Shown here: positions 34,061 to 42,661 of the stretch, one piece after another
Numbering within the stretch: the first letter of the stretch is position 1
Layout: each line of letters opens with the position of its first letter
Assembly (NCBI GenBank): GCA_963749035.1
Contig: CAVVKW010000002.1
Location: 310,001 to 374,000 of the forward strand
Reading direction: 5' to 3'
DNA: 64,000 nt
Source: CAVVKW01 sp963749035
Lineage (GTDB): Bacteria; Verrucomicrobiota; Verrucomicrobiia; Chthoniobacterales; JAATET01
The notes under the pieces: model-generated
Databases searched by the model: none
What the model was told of the DNA's origin: nothing
Seen by the model: only the letters and a program-made list of their open reading frames with translations
Position numbers and translations under genes: made by a program

Positions 34061-35044
34061 ATGAGATTTTTCAGTCCCCTCCTCTCTCTTGCTCTGTTTG
34101 CACTCGCGCACACTTCAGTCCGCGCCGAAGCCCCCGCCGGCATGGTCTGGATTCCCGCCGGCACCTTCGCGATGGGATCGCAGGCTGACGAGATGCCCGA
34201 CGGCAAGCCAATCCATCAAGTTTACGTGGATGGATTCTGGATGGACGAGACCGAGGTCACCAACGCGCAATACGCCGAGTTCGTCGACGAAACCGGCTAC
34301 GTCACCGTCGCCGAACGCCCCCTCGATCCGAAAGATTTTCCCGGCGCACCTCCCGAAATGCTCGTCCCCGGCGCCGTCGTTTTTGCCCCACCCGCCGGAG
34401 CCGTCCCGCTCGACACCAACCTGCGCTGGTGGAACTACGTCCCCGGCGCGAGCTGGCGCCACCCGACCGGCCCCGACAGCAACCTGGAAGGACGCGAGAA
34501 TTTCCCCGTCATCAACGTCGCCTTCGAAGACGCCAAAACCTACGCCGAGTGGGCCGGTAAACGTCTGCCGACCGAAGCCGAGTGGGAACGCGCCGCGCGC
34601 GGCGGACTCGATCAGCAACCCTTCGTCTGGGGCGACACCTTCGAGCCCGCAGGCAAGCATCTGGCGAACACCTTTCAAGGCCACTTCCCGGACAATAACA
34701 CCGCCGCCGACGGCTTCGTCGAAGCCTCCCCCGTCCGCTCCTTTCCGCCGAACGCCTTCGGACTCTACGACGTCGCCGGCAACGTCTGGGAATGGTGCGG
34801 AGATTGGTATCGCCCCGACACTTACGCGATCCGCGCCGAAAAGGGCGAGCTCGCCGTCAATCCCAAGGGTCCCGATGAATCCTACGACCCTCAGGAACCC
34901 GGCGTCGCCAAACGCGTTCAGAAGGGTGGATCCTTTCTCTGCACCAATCAATACTGTAGCCGTTACATGCCCGGCGGACGCGGCAAGGGCGACGTCGATA
35001 CCGGCACCAACCACATCGGCTTCCGCTGCGCCAAAGATCCATGA
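34061..35044 (+). CDS. Secreted formylglycine-generating enzyme (sulfatase maturation)
   Basis: 327 residues with a signal peptide (to about residue 23). FGE-sulfatase fold: MVWIPAGTFAMGS, VYVDGFWMDETEVTNAQYAEFV, FPVINVAFEDAKTYAEWAGKRLPTEAEWERAARGG, NVWEWCGDW and NHIGFRCA in the canonical order. The two copper-binding active-site cysteines are present as GGSFLCTNQYCSRY (Cys294 and Cys299), which separates true FGE from the many look-alikes. It should convert a sulfatase cysteine to formylglycine in the periplasm. No sulfatase gene is in the window. Confidence 0.88.
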   Translation: MRFFSPLLSLALFALAHTSVRAEAPAGMVWIPAGTFAMGSQADEMPDGKPIHQVYVDGFWMDETEVTNAQYAEFVDETGYVTVAERPLDPKDFPGAPPEMLVPGAVVFAPPAGAVPLDTNLRWWNYVPGASWRHPTGPDSNLEGRENFPVINVAFEDAKTYAEWAGKRLPTEAEWERAARGGLDQQPFVWGDTFEPAGKHLANTFQGHFPDNNTAADGFVEASPVRSFPPNAFGLYDVAGNVWEWCGDWYRPDTYAIRAEKGELAVNPKGPDESYDPQEPGVAKRVQKGGSFLCTNQYCSRYMPGGRGKGDVDTGTNHIGFRCAKDP

Positions 35045-35196
35045 AAACCGCCGTCCTCCTCTGCCTGACCACCCTCTTCCTCACGGCCTGCGCCTCCGCC
35101 GACCGCCGCGAGCACCCTACCGTCACCTCGACCGCCAGCGACATTGGCACCCCCAGTAATTGGCGCGGCAGTGCCGTCACGTCCCCCCAAATGTGA
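35041..35196 (+). CDS. Small lipoprotein
   Basis: 51 residues, starting by ATGA overlap with the FGE gene. A signal sequence with lipobox (TLFLTAC) is followed by 35 residues rich in Ser, Thr and Arg. The overlap and clear lipobox make this a credible gene although it is short and has no recognised family. Confidence 0.6.
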   Translation: MKTAVLLCLTTLFLTACASADRREHPTVTSTASDIGTPSNWRGSAVTSPQM

Positions 35197-35227
35197 CCAG
35201 CACGCGCCCCGCGCGCCTCCGTCATTT

Positions 35228-35251
35228 CTTCGCGCCTTCGCGTCTTCGCGT
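35228..35251 (+). repeat. Three tandem 8-base units (CTTCGCGY)
   Basis: CTTCGCGC, CTTCGCGT and CTTCGCGT stand head to tail between the small lipoprotein and the aldo/keto reductase gene. Period 8 separates it from the heptad family. Confidence 0.6.
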
Positions 35252-35272
35252 GAGGCTCCCCGGGACCGGGAA

Positions 35273-36466
35273 TCAATCTTCCGACTCGCTCAAGCGCTTC
35301 TTCGGCGCCTCGTAGAGCAACTCGTGAATCTCCCGCAGCCGACCGGGAATTTCTCCGGCAAACGGACTCGCACCCAGCACCGTCCTCACCGCGTCTTCGT
35401 CGAATTCCGACGCGTTCTCGCCCGGGCACCAGTGCCCCGCGTTCCCGAGCATGTTGTAGCGCATCTTCCCGAACTCAACCATCCCGAGCCCGGTCGCCAA
35501 ATTCCCCAGACGCAGCATTTCCCAGACGTTCAACCCACCCGGAATCTCGTTCCACTCTGGAATTCCACGCTCCCATCCCTCCATCCATTCAGCCCCCAGC
35601 TCGTCGCGGAGACATTGATCAAGCCGCCCGCTGATCTCCGCGACGACACCACCCGCCTCACCGCTTTCCAAACGCTCGAGCGCCGCCAGGTGCACGTCGA
35701 AATCCGACGGCTGCGCCGCGCCCACGCTCAACGTGTTCACCTCCGGTCGCAGCAGGCAAAACAGGTCATTGAATTCCATCGGCGTCAGCGGCGCACACAG
35801 TTCCGCCAACTTCGGCGGCGGATCGTAAAGCTTCCCGCCCTTGTCGTTCGGGCTGATGATAAACACCCCCATGTCCCGCCGCTTGGCGGCTTCGATCGCC
35901 GGCCAATTCCGATCGTTCACCCAATACCAGTGGATGTTCACGTAATCGAACTCACCCGTGTCGATCGCCCGAGTGATCTCATCCCGCCCCCCGTGCGTCG
36001 AAAACCCCACGTGCCTCACCTGCCCTTCACGCTGAAATTCCCGGATGACCTCCAGGCACCCACCCGGTCGCACGACTTGATCAAGCACGGCGTCGTTGTT
36101 GACCCCGTGAAAACCGAACAAATCAACGTAGTCTAGCTGGAGATAGCCCAACGATTTCTCGAGCGTCGCCCGAAATTTCTCCGGGTCGTCCGACGGGGCC
36201 ACCTTGGTCTGAACGATCAGGTCCTCCCGCGGAAAGCTCGGCAACACCCGACCGAGTTGCATCTCGGACGAACCGTAACCCCGCGCCGTTTCGACGTGAT
36301 TGATTCCGACCTCGATCGCTCGGTGAATCGTCGCCTCGAGGTTCGCCTGCTTCCCGGCCTCGATCACCTCCGGATCCAGATCCTTCCAAGCTTGCTGATA
36401 CCGCATTCCACCGCAGGAAAACACCGGCATCGCCAGCTCCGTCCGCCCGAACCTCCGATACTGCAT
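35273..36466 (-). CDS. Aldo/keto reductase
   Basis: 397 residues from the ATG at 36466; the ATG at 36484 would add six. The barrel opens with MQYRRFGRTELAMPVFSCGGMRYQQ and carries GINHVETARGYGSSE (catalytic Asp replaced by Glu in the usual DTA.YG), LDYVDLFGFHGV and RHVGFSTHG. The carboxy part of about 120 residues has cysteines but not the ferredoxin-type CxxCxxC motif often seen in such long relatives. The substrate is unknown. It follows the RlmD-like gene on the same strand. Confidence 0.82.
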   Translation of the reverse strand: MQYRRFGRTELAMPVFSCGGMRYQQAWKDLDPEVIEAGKQANLEATIHRAIEVGINHVETARGYGSSEMQLGRVLPSFPREDLIVQTKVAPSDDPEKFRATLEKSLGYLQLDYVDLFGFHGVNNDAVLDQVVRPGGCLEVIREFQREGQVRHVGFSTHGGRDEITRAIDTGEFDYVNIHWYWVNDRNWPAIEAAKRRDMGVFIISPNDKGGKLYDPPPKLAELCAPLTPMEFNDLFCLLRPEVNTLSVGAAQPSDFDVHLAALERLESGEAGGVVAEISGRLDQCLRDELGAEWMEGWERGIPEWNEIPGGLNVWEMLRLGNLATGLGMVEFGKMRYNMLGNAGHWCPGENASEFDEDAVRTVLGASPFAGEIPGRLREIHELLYEAPKKRLSESED

Positions 36467-36559
36467 CTTCACTGGCCGCTCCATGGAATGAACGGAATCG
36501 ATTTACCGAAAGTCTTCAAAAAAAATTTGCGTCCCCCCGAGGCAACCTGCGGATTAACC

Positions 36560-37663
36560 TCATCCGCCGGAGGCCCTCAGCACCGCCATCACTTCCACCT
36601 CTGCGGTCTGCGCAAACATGTCAAATGGCTGCACGTATTCCAAAGTGTATCCCCCGCCCAGCAGCTTCAAATCCCGCGCCAGCGTCGACGGATCACACGA
36701 GACGTAAATCAGTCGCGCCACCGGCTGCGACAGCAGCTCCGAGACCACCCGCTCATCCACCCCCTGCGACGGCGGGTCCAAAACGACCACCGCCCGACCC
36801 GCTTCCGGGTGCCGCAGCGTCTCGCCTAACCACTGCGCCACGTCGCCCGCCAGATATTCCTCGTTCTCCCCCGCCATACCCCTCGCGACTTCGATACTCC
36901 CCTCGTTCCACTCGATCCCCACGACCTTTCCAAACCGACCCGCCACGCGCTTTGCAAAAAATCCCGCCCCGCAATACGCATCGACCAGCAAAGGCCCGCC
37001 CTCCCCCGCAGCCTCGTCGACCGCCGCCAGCAGCATCCCGGCGACGGCGTCGTTCGTTTGATGAAATCCATACCGCCCCCCGTGTTCCCGCAGCGTGATC
37101 GCATCGGTCCCACCCGAATCGGCGAACCCCGCCCGGCCCCGCTTCGCCGCTCGCAATCCCGTCAGCATCTCATTCACCGGCTCCGACGCCAGCAGACAGC
37201 GCTCGACGTCCACGATACCCTGCCCGCCCCGCTGGTAGAATCCGATCCGCCCACCCCGCCGGTGCACCGTGATCCGATTGCGGTATTGATACTCCGCCGG
37301 ACTCCCGGTGACCTCGCGCACCTCCGGGTCCACCAGTCCACCGATTCGCCGCAGCACCTGCTCGATCTGCTTTCGCTTCAGCTCCAACTGAGCCGAATAT
37401 TCCACGTGCTGATACGCACACCCGCCGCACGTGCCGAAATACGGACAAGGCGGCTTCACCCGCAGCGGCGACGCCTCCAGCAGCGAATCCAGCTTCGCCT
37501 CGACGAACCGACGCCCGACCTTCCCGACCACGACCTGGGCCCGTTCACCCGGAATCACGTCCGGCACAAACACCGCCTTCCCACTCGGCAGCCGCCCGAC
37601 CCCCTTGCCGCCAAAGGCGACGTCCTGAATCTCAATCGTTATCGGTTCGCGGTCTTCCGGCAT
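36560..37663 (-). CDS. RlmD/RumA-type 23S rRNA (uracil-5-)-methyltransferase
   Basis: 367 residues. A TRAM domain (about 1-60: ITIEIQDVAFGGKGVGRL) is followed by an iron-sulphur motif CPYFGTCGGCAYQHVEY near residue 73, the SAM fold with VDAYCGAGFFA near 227 and the catalytic ISYVSCDPSTLARD-type block (VSCDPSTLARDL near 327). RlmC, RlmD and TrmA-like members share these blocks, so the exact uridine methylated is not certain. Confidence 0.88.
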   Translation of the reverse strand: MPEDREPITIEIQDVAFGGKGVGRLPSGKAVFVPDVIPGERAQVVVGKVGRRFVEAKLDSLLEASPLRVKPPCPYFGTCGGCAYQHVEYSAQLELKRKQIEQVLRRIGGLVDPEVREVTGSPAEYQYRNRITVHRRGGRIGFYQRGGQGIVDVERCLLASEPVNEMLTGLRAAKRGRAGFADSGGTDAITLREHGGRYGFHQTNDAVAGMLLAAVDEAAGEGGPLLVDAYCGAGFFAKRVAGRFGKVVGIEWNEGSIEVARGMAGENEEYLAGDVAQWLGETLRHPEAGRAVVVLDPPSQGVDERVVSELLSQPVARLIYVSCDPSTLARDLKLLGGGYTLEYVQPFDMFAQTAEVEVMAVLRASGG

Positions 37664-37752
37664 CGACCGATCCTCGCCGCCCTGATCGCCAGCGCGAAGT
37701 GAAAAACCTCCTCACCTTCAGATCCAACGGAGTCCCGCCTCCCCGCCCCGAC

Positions 37753-37788
37753 AAAAAATTGGGCGCTCCGCGCGATGGCGGAGCCCCC
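37753..37788 (-). terminator. Intrinsic terminator after the Hsp20 genes
   Basis: On the minus strand GGGGGCTCCGC pairs with GCGGAGCGCCC with one bulge, and six T follow. It lies 27 bases past the stop of the second Hsp20 gene. Confidence 0.85.
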
Positions 37789-37814
37789 AGAACCGAACCT
37801 GACAACCGATCGCT

Positions 37815-38207
37815 CTAGGCGACCGCAATCTGGCGCGGCTTCGACGCCTCGGATCTCGGCAGCGTCACGGTCAGGACCCCCTGATCGACCGCCGCCGTGA
37901 TTCGCGACGCGTCGACGCTCTGATCCAGATCGAAGACTCGCCGGAAATCCGCCCGGCTCGATTCACGATAGATCGCCTTCGCCGCGTTCTCCGCCGTCCG
38001 CCGACGCCCAACGAGCGTCAACTTTCCGTCTTCGAACGTCACCTCGACGCCGTCTTTCGCCACCCCGGGCATTTCCGCCTCGATGGCGTATCCATCGGCG
38101 CCCCGCCGGACGCGAACGACCGGCTTCACCGGCGCCTGCGCCACCGGAAACACCTCGGCTCGGGGCTGCACTTCACCTCTCTTCGTTTCACACACTGATT
38201 GACTCAT
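37815..38207 (-). CDS. Hsp20/alpha-crystallin family small heat-shock protein, copy B
   Basis: 130 residues. The alpha-crystallin domain (about residues 30-125) contains YAIEAEMPGVAKDGVEVTFEDGKLTLVGRR and ends with DQGVLTVTLP, the A.....GVL.I..PK hallmark. It holds unfolding proteins for DnaK and ClpB. It lies 89 bases behind the first Hsp20 gene, with a terminator downstream; the pair is probably one transcript. Confidence 0.92.
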   Translation of the reverse strand: MSQSVCETKRGEVQPRAEVFPVAQAPVKPVVRVRRGADGYAIEAEMPGVAKDGVEVTFEDGKLTLVGRRRTAENAAKAIYRESSRADFRRVFDLDQSVDASRITAAVDQGVLTVTLPRSEASKPRQIAVA

Positions 38208-38271
38208 GATTGTATTTCTTTGGTGCCGCCGGGACCATCCCGCCCGGCGACGGATGTTGAATTTCGTTAGC

Positions 38272-38315
38272 TGTTTAGCTGACCTGAACGTCGTGTTTAG
38301 CTGACTTGAACGTCG
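38272..38315 (-). repeat. 22-bp tandem duplication at the end of the first Hsp20 gene
   Basis: Two 22-base units with one mismatch. The right unit encodes the last codons and stop of the Hsp20 gene; the left unit repeats the same bases just after the stop. It looks like a replication slippage event at the gene end. Confidence 0.85.
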
Positions 38316-38758
38316 ATCTTTCGTGGCTTGCTCTCTTCCGCCTTCGGAAGAGTGATTCGAAGCACGCCGTCCGTGTAGTTTGCCGCGACCGCGTCAGCCT
38401 TCACCGCCGTCGGAAGTTCGACCGTGCGGCTGAACGAGCCGAAGATTCGCTCGCTGCGAAGACTCTCGCCCTCGCAAGTCTGCTTCTCCGCCTTGCGCTC
38501 TCCGCAGACGGTTAATCCGTCTTCGTGAAGCGAGATCTTGAAGTCTTCTTTGCATAATCCGGCGGCCTCGACCGCTACGACGAGGTTTTCCCCATCGTCG
38601 TAAACGTCCAAAGCAGGCGTCCAAGCGTGTTCACCAGAAGGTTGGAGGTTTGACCCCGTCCGCGCGAACGAACTTTCCAGCAAATCGCGCAGCGGCGAAA
38701 TCCGGTCAAACGACGAAAACGTCGTTGGGTAGGTTTGGTGGTATCGAATGATTCTCAT
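38297..38758 (-). CDS. Hsp20/alpha-crystallin family small heat-shock protein, copy A
   Basis: 153 residues from the ATG at 38758. The amino region has SFDRISPLRDLLESSF, the domain reads LVVAVEAAGLCKEDFKISLHEDGLTVCGERK and closes with YTDGVLRITLPKAEESKPRKIDV, a clean Hsp20 end. The last residues VQVS are duplicated in DNA beyond the stop. A 214-base upstream region shows no CIRCE inverted repeat and no convincing heat-shock promoter. Confidence 0.93.
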   Translation of the reverse strand: MRIIRYHQTYPTTFSSFDRISPLRDLLESSFARTGSNLQPSGEHAWTPALDVYDDGENLVVAVEAAGLCKEDFKISLHEDGLTVCGERKAEKQTCEGESLRSERIFGSFSRTVELPTAVKADAVAANYTDGVLRITLPKAEESKPRKIDVQVS

Positions 38759-38972
38759 GTTTGATTTTGGTTGAGTTGTTTTGCTCGCCACCCTCTCAAG
38801 CTCACCGCATGCCAAACACCTGCTCGACCTCCAGACAGAAAAACTCAACTATCTTCTATTCAATTCTTTACACCAGAACTGATGAGATCGAGTTCTACCT
38901 TCACGCATCCATGGGTGCGCCATCCTGTCGCGCCATTTAATCAATCAATCGAGACAGAACCGCGCCAATACG

Positions 38973-39956
38973 TCACATTCCCTCAAGAAGTTTGTTCAGG
39001 CTCCCGATGTATCCGAGGTAGAACTCGATGACCTTCCAACCGATCAAAGCCGCCACGATGAAGAATATGATCCTTGGAATCCACGCGGCCAGCGCAGCAA
39101 GCCTTTCGTTCAGCAATTCGTCGTAGCGGCTCCCGACACGATCCATCTCGTCGTCGAGTCGACCCGACTGTTCGCCGATCGCGATTCCGTTCGCAATCAG
39201 GTCCGGGAACGCCCTCGTTTCGTCGACCGCCTCAGTCAGCGGTTCCCCGGAGCGCACCGCCGCCGTCACCTCAGTCGCCCCGTCGCGGAACAGCCCACTC
39301 CCGCAAACGGCTCCGGCCCGATCCAACGATCGCAGAATCCCGCCGCCCGATCTCACGAGGATACCCAGCGTCCGGCAAAACCGCGACCCGACCAGCGCGA
39401 CCCGCACCCCGCCAATCACCGGGATTCGCATCAACCAGCGATCGACCCCCCGACTTCGCTTCGCCGCCCCCGCAATCCCCGCCGCGATCAGCCAAATCGC
39501 GGCCACCCCGACCCAGAACCCCCCCAGCACGAAAGCCACACTCCGGACAAACGCCCCCATTCCGTCGCTGAACGCCACCGGGATCGAGAACACCAACGCC
39601 GCGAAGTGGAACAGCACCACCGGATACAATACGCCCGCGATGACCCTGCGCCGGACCCTCGCCAGCGCTTCGTAATATCCCGCCAGATACCCCGTCACCG
39701 CGTCCAGCCGTCCCCCCGCCGCACCAGCCACCGCCATCTCACGATCCAGCTCCGAGAAAACGCCCGGAGCCGCCCCGAAATACTCGCGCACCGAGCCTTC
39801 ACCCGCCCCGGCAATCATCCGTCGGGCCACCTTCGACAGCGCACCGAAACGCTTCCCCGCTCTCCGCTCGAGCGAATCAGGCAACGACCTTCCGCTCCGC
39901 AGCGACTGCGTCAGCTCGTGAAAAAACTGCTCTTTCTGGGATAAGCTCAATTTCAC
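38973..39956 (-). CDS. Type II secretion / type IV pilus inner-membrane protein GspF/PilC family
   Basis: 327 residues from a GTG start. Two GspF domains: the first with FFHELTQSLRSGRSLPDSL and LDREMAVAGAAGGRLD, the second with SRFCRTLGILVRSGGGILRSLDRAG and IAIGEQSGRLDDEMDRVGSRYDE. Three membrane segments lie between and after, as in the family. It probably works with the GspE ATPases encoded 1 kb away on the other strand. The usual GspF has about 400 residues, so the amino end is short. Confidence 0.85.
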   Translation of the reverse strand: MKLSLSQKEQFFHELTQSLRSGRSLPDSLERRAGKRFGALSKVARRMIAGAGEGSVREYFGAAPGVFSELDREMAVAGAAGGRLDAVTGYLAGYYEALARVRRRVIAGVLYPVVLFHFAALVFSIPVAFSDGMGAFVRSVAFVLGGFWVGVAAIWLIAAGIAGAAKRSRGVDRWLMRIPVIGGVRVALVGSRFCRTLGILVRSGGGILRSLDRAGAVCGSGLFRDGATEVTAAVRSGEPLTEAVDETRAFPDLIANGIAIGEQSGRLDDEMDRVGSRYDELLNERLAALAAWIPRIIFFIVAALIGWKVIEFYLGYIGSLNKLLEGM

Positions 39957-40010
39957 GCGACCCGCTCCATCACGTTACCGACCCGAGCGCAACGACTTTG
40001 GTTTCGCCAC

Positions 40011-40052
40011 CACAATCCGAAATCCACAATCCGAAATCCAAAATTCAACTCC
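40011..40052 (-). repeat. Heptad-periodic intergenic element 6
   Basis: Two GAAATCC units and three related units at 7-base spacing lie between the gspF start and the methyltransferase stop. It ends within the last bases of the methyltransferase frame. Confidence 0.75.
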
Positions 40053-40812
40053 GCTTGCGCATCAGCCAATAGACCTCACCCGGCCACCACGGCATCGCCG
40101 CGCCCCAACGCAGGTTTGTGCGCATCCACACCGCCGAATTCTCCAGCGGACTCCCCTTGCTCCGCATCAAGAACGCCCCGCTCAGAAATTCCGTTTCGCA
40201 CCCCGCCGCCTCACCCATCGCGACCACCCGCTTCGGAGAAAAGATGCTCACGTGCCCCATGGGTCCCGCCGTCTTCCGCACCGCCGCCTCCCGTTGCTTG
40301 ATCAACGCGTCTGGCAGCACCGGAAACCCGCCGATGAGAACCCCGCCCGGCCGAATCTTCTCCGCCACTCGCGCCAGCACCCGCTCGGGCTCGAACAAAT
40401 GCTCGAGCACGTGCAGCAGGACCGCCACGTCGTATTCCCGCGGCAGGTGGAAATCCGCGTCCTCCAGATTCGCTTCGAAAAAATCTTCGTATCCCGCCTT
40501 CCGGAGCTTCTCGGTCAACATCACCGCGTCCACCGCCGTCCACGCCCCGATCCCCGGCACCACCGGCGCCGACCGGACAAACTCCAGAAATTGCCCCGTG
40601 TGCACCCCGATCTCCGCGACGTCGGCCGCCCGTCCCAACCGCTCGGCCTCGACCCGCAGCAGATGGTATCCAAACCAATATCGAAGCAACCGGATCGGGT
40701 AGCGGACGCCCTTAGCTTCCGCCGGCATTCCAAACCGCTTCGTCCGCACCACGGGATTCGTCGCGAGGAATTCGATGTCCCAATCCAGGTGGTCGTAGCT
40801 GTTGCCAATCAA
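40045..40812 (-). CDS. Class I SAM-dependent methyltransferase
   Basis: About 255 residues from the TTG at 40812. The frame stays open to an ATG at 40971, but the extra residues are low-complexity (GWSGWSG) and come from a short tandem DNA repeat, so the later start is preferred. AEIGVHTGQFLEFV is motif I, VAVLLHVLEHLFEPERVLARVAEKIRPGGVLIGGFP covers motifs II-III of Methyltransf_11 enzymes. The substrate is unknown. It diverges from the first gspE gene. Confidence 0.72.
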   Translation of the reverse strand: MIGNSYDHLDWDIEFLATNPVVRTKRFGMPAEAKGVRYPIRLLRYWFGYHLLRVEAERLGRAADVAEIGVHTGQFLEFVRSAPVVPGIGAWTAVDAVMLTEKLRKAGYEDFFEANLEDADFHLPREYDVAVLLHVLEHLFEPERVLARVAEKIRPGGVLIGGFPVLPDALIKQREAAVRKTAGPMGHVSIFSPKRVVAMGEAAGCETEFLSGAFLMRSKGSPLENSAVWMRTNLRWGAAMPWWPGEVYWLMRKRS

Positions 40813-40823
40813 GGCCCGAAATC

Positions 40824-40850
40824 CTGACCATCCAGACCATCCAGTCAATC
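40824..40850. repeat. Three tandem 9-base units
   Basis: CTGACCATC, CAGACCATC and CAGTCAATC stand in tandem in the gap between the methyltransferase and gspE. It is intergenic if the methyltransferase starts at 40812. Confidence 0.5.
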
Positions 40851-40960
40851 CCGTTTCCTCGTCGCCAAGCTGGCACCAGCCCCGCGAATTCCAAAATCGA
40901 CAAGCAGCCCGTCCGCCGGATAGGTTCGCTCCCTTCAACGCAAAAGGAGTTTTCCCGACC

Positions 40961-42625
40961 GTGCCCCTCAACGACGACTACATCATCGACATCCTCATCG
41001 AATCCGGACTTCTCACCCGACCTCAGGTCGACGAAGTCCGCGCCGAAGCTCCGGAAGGCACCGGTATCTCCGATGCCCTCATTCAGGCGAATCTCCTCAG
41101 CGCCGAAGACATTTCCCGCACCCTCGCCGCGAATGGCGGCATGGACTTCGCCGACCTCAACGCGATCACCGTTCCGCCGAACGTCACCGAGGTCCTCGAC
41201 GCCGACGACGCCCGCCGCTACCGCGCCATCCCGATCTATGCCACCGACTCCTCCGTCACGATCGCCGTCGGCGACCCGATGGACTTCGAGACCTTCGACA
41301 GCATCAGTTTTCTCCTCAAGCGCGAGGTCGAATTTGTCTGCTCCACACCCGAGCAGATCGACCAAGCTCTCGACCAATACTACGGCCCCGCCGGCGGCAC
41401 CGCGCCCGACCCCGGCGAAGATCTGGCCCTCGGAGACGACGGCGGCGAAGGCGACGCTCCCATCATCAAGATGGTCACCACCCTCTTGCTGGAAGCCTAC
41501 AAGAGCCGCGCGTCCGACATTCACCTCGAGCCCCTCGAGAAATCGTTCCGCGTCCGCTTCCGCATCGACGGCGTCCTGCAGGAAATGCAGTCACCGCCCA
41601 AGAAGCTCCAGTCCGCCATCGTCTCCCGGCTCAAGATCATGACCGGCACCATGTCGATCGCCGAAAAGCGCCTCCCGCAGGACGGCCGCATTCAGGTGAA
41701 GGTCGGCAAAAACGCCATCGATCTCCGTGTTTCCACCATCCCGACCGTTCACGGCGAATCGGTCGTCATGCGAATCCTCGATAAATCCGCCCTCGTCCTC
41801 GGCCTGCCCGAGCTCGGCTTCCTCAGCGACGACCAGGCGAAATTCGAGAGCCTCATCGCCCTCCCCGATGGCATCATCCTCGTCACCGGCCCGACCGGTT
41901 CCGGCAAGACGACGACGCTCTACGCCTGCCTGAACTACATGAACCAGCCCGACCGTAAGCTCATCACGGTCGAGGATCCCTGCGAATACCAGATGTCCGG
42001 CATCAATCAGGTCCAGGTGAACACCGACATCGGAATGACCTTCCCGGCCGCCCTTCGCTCCATGCTCCGTCAGGCGCCCAACATCATCATGATCGGTGAG
42101 ATTCGCGACGCCGAGACCGCGAACATCGCCATCAACGCCTCGCTCACCGGCCATCTCGTGCTCTCCACCCTTCACACCAACGACGCTCCGGCCGCCGTCG
42201 CCCGTCTCGTCGACATCGGCGTCCAACCCTTCCTCGTTTCGTCCGCCGTTCGCGCCGTCATGGCCCAGCGCCTCGTGCGACGCCTCTGCCCGAAGTGCAA
42301 AGAACCGACCGAGCTCGCCGAATACGAACTCATCGCCCTCGGCCTCGAAGCCTCCCAGCTCTCCAACGCCACCCCGATGAAAAACGTCGGTTGCGACGCC
42401 TGCCGCGGTCGCGGTTTCAAAGGGCGAATGGGCATTTTCGAAGTCTTCATCGTCGACGACGAAGTCCGGCACATGATCAATAACAACGCCTCGACCATCG
42501 CTCTCCGCCAGCGCGCCCGCGAACTCGGTATGCGCACCCTCCGCGAAGACGGCATCCGCAAGGTTCTCTCCGGATCGACCACCGCCGAGGAAGTCATCAC
42601 CGCCACCATGGCCGACATGGCCTGA
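40961..42625 (+). CDS. GspE/PilB family secretion ATPase, copy 1
   Basis: 554 residues from a GTG, with AAAAGGAG twelve bases upstream, one of the few Shine-Dalgarno-like sites in the window. An amino-terminal MshEN-like domain (about residues 1-150) precedes the ATPase core: Walker A GPTGSGKTTTLYA near 313, ASP box VTVEDPCEY, Walker B IIMIGEIRDAET near 376 and a zinc-binding pair CPKC...CDAC. It powers pilus or pseudopilus assembly. A second copy follows. Confidence 0.93.
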   Translation: MPLNDDYIIDILIESGLLTRPQVDEVRAEAPEGTGISDALIQANLLSAEDISRTLAANGGMDFADLNAITVPPNVTEVLDADDARRYRAIPIYATDSSVTIAVGDPMDFETFDSISFLLKREVEFVCSTPEQIDQALDQYYGPAGGTAPDPGEDLALGDDGGEGDAPIIKMVTTLLLEAYKSRASDIHLEPLEKSFRVRFRIDGVLQEMQSPPKKLQSAIVSRLKIMTGTMSIAEKRLPQDGRIQVKVGKNAIDLRVSTIPTVHGESVVMRILDKSALVLGLPELGFLSDDQAKFESLIALPDGIILVTGPTGSGKTTTLYACLNYMNQPDRKLITVEDPCEYQMSGINQVQVNTDIGMTFPAALRSMLRQAPNIIMIGEIRDAETANIAINASLTGHLVLSTLHTNDAPAAVARLVDIGVQPFLVSSAVRAVMAQRLVRRLCPKCKEPTELAEYELIALGLEASQLSNATPMKNVGCDACRGRGFKGRMGIFEVFIVDDEVRHMINNNASTIALRQRARELGMRTLREDGIRKVLSGSTTAEEVITATMADMA

Positions 42626-42630
42626 CGATC

Positions 42631-42661
42631 GGAAATCCCAAAATCTTAAATCTTAAATCCG
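42631..42661 (+). repeat. Heptad-periodic intergenic element 7 (abuts second gspE)
   Basis: Two perfect TTAAATC units flanked by diverged copies, running to the base before the ATG at 42662. It fills nearly the whole gap between the two ATPase genes. Confidence 0.8.

Noticed and set aside
38759..38972. Heat-shock promoter or RNA thermometer before the first Hsp20 gene
   Set aside because: No convincing sigma-32 boxes or ROSE-like pairing with the start region could be identified by eye.
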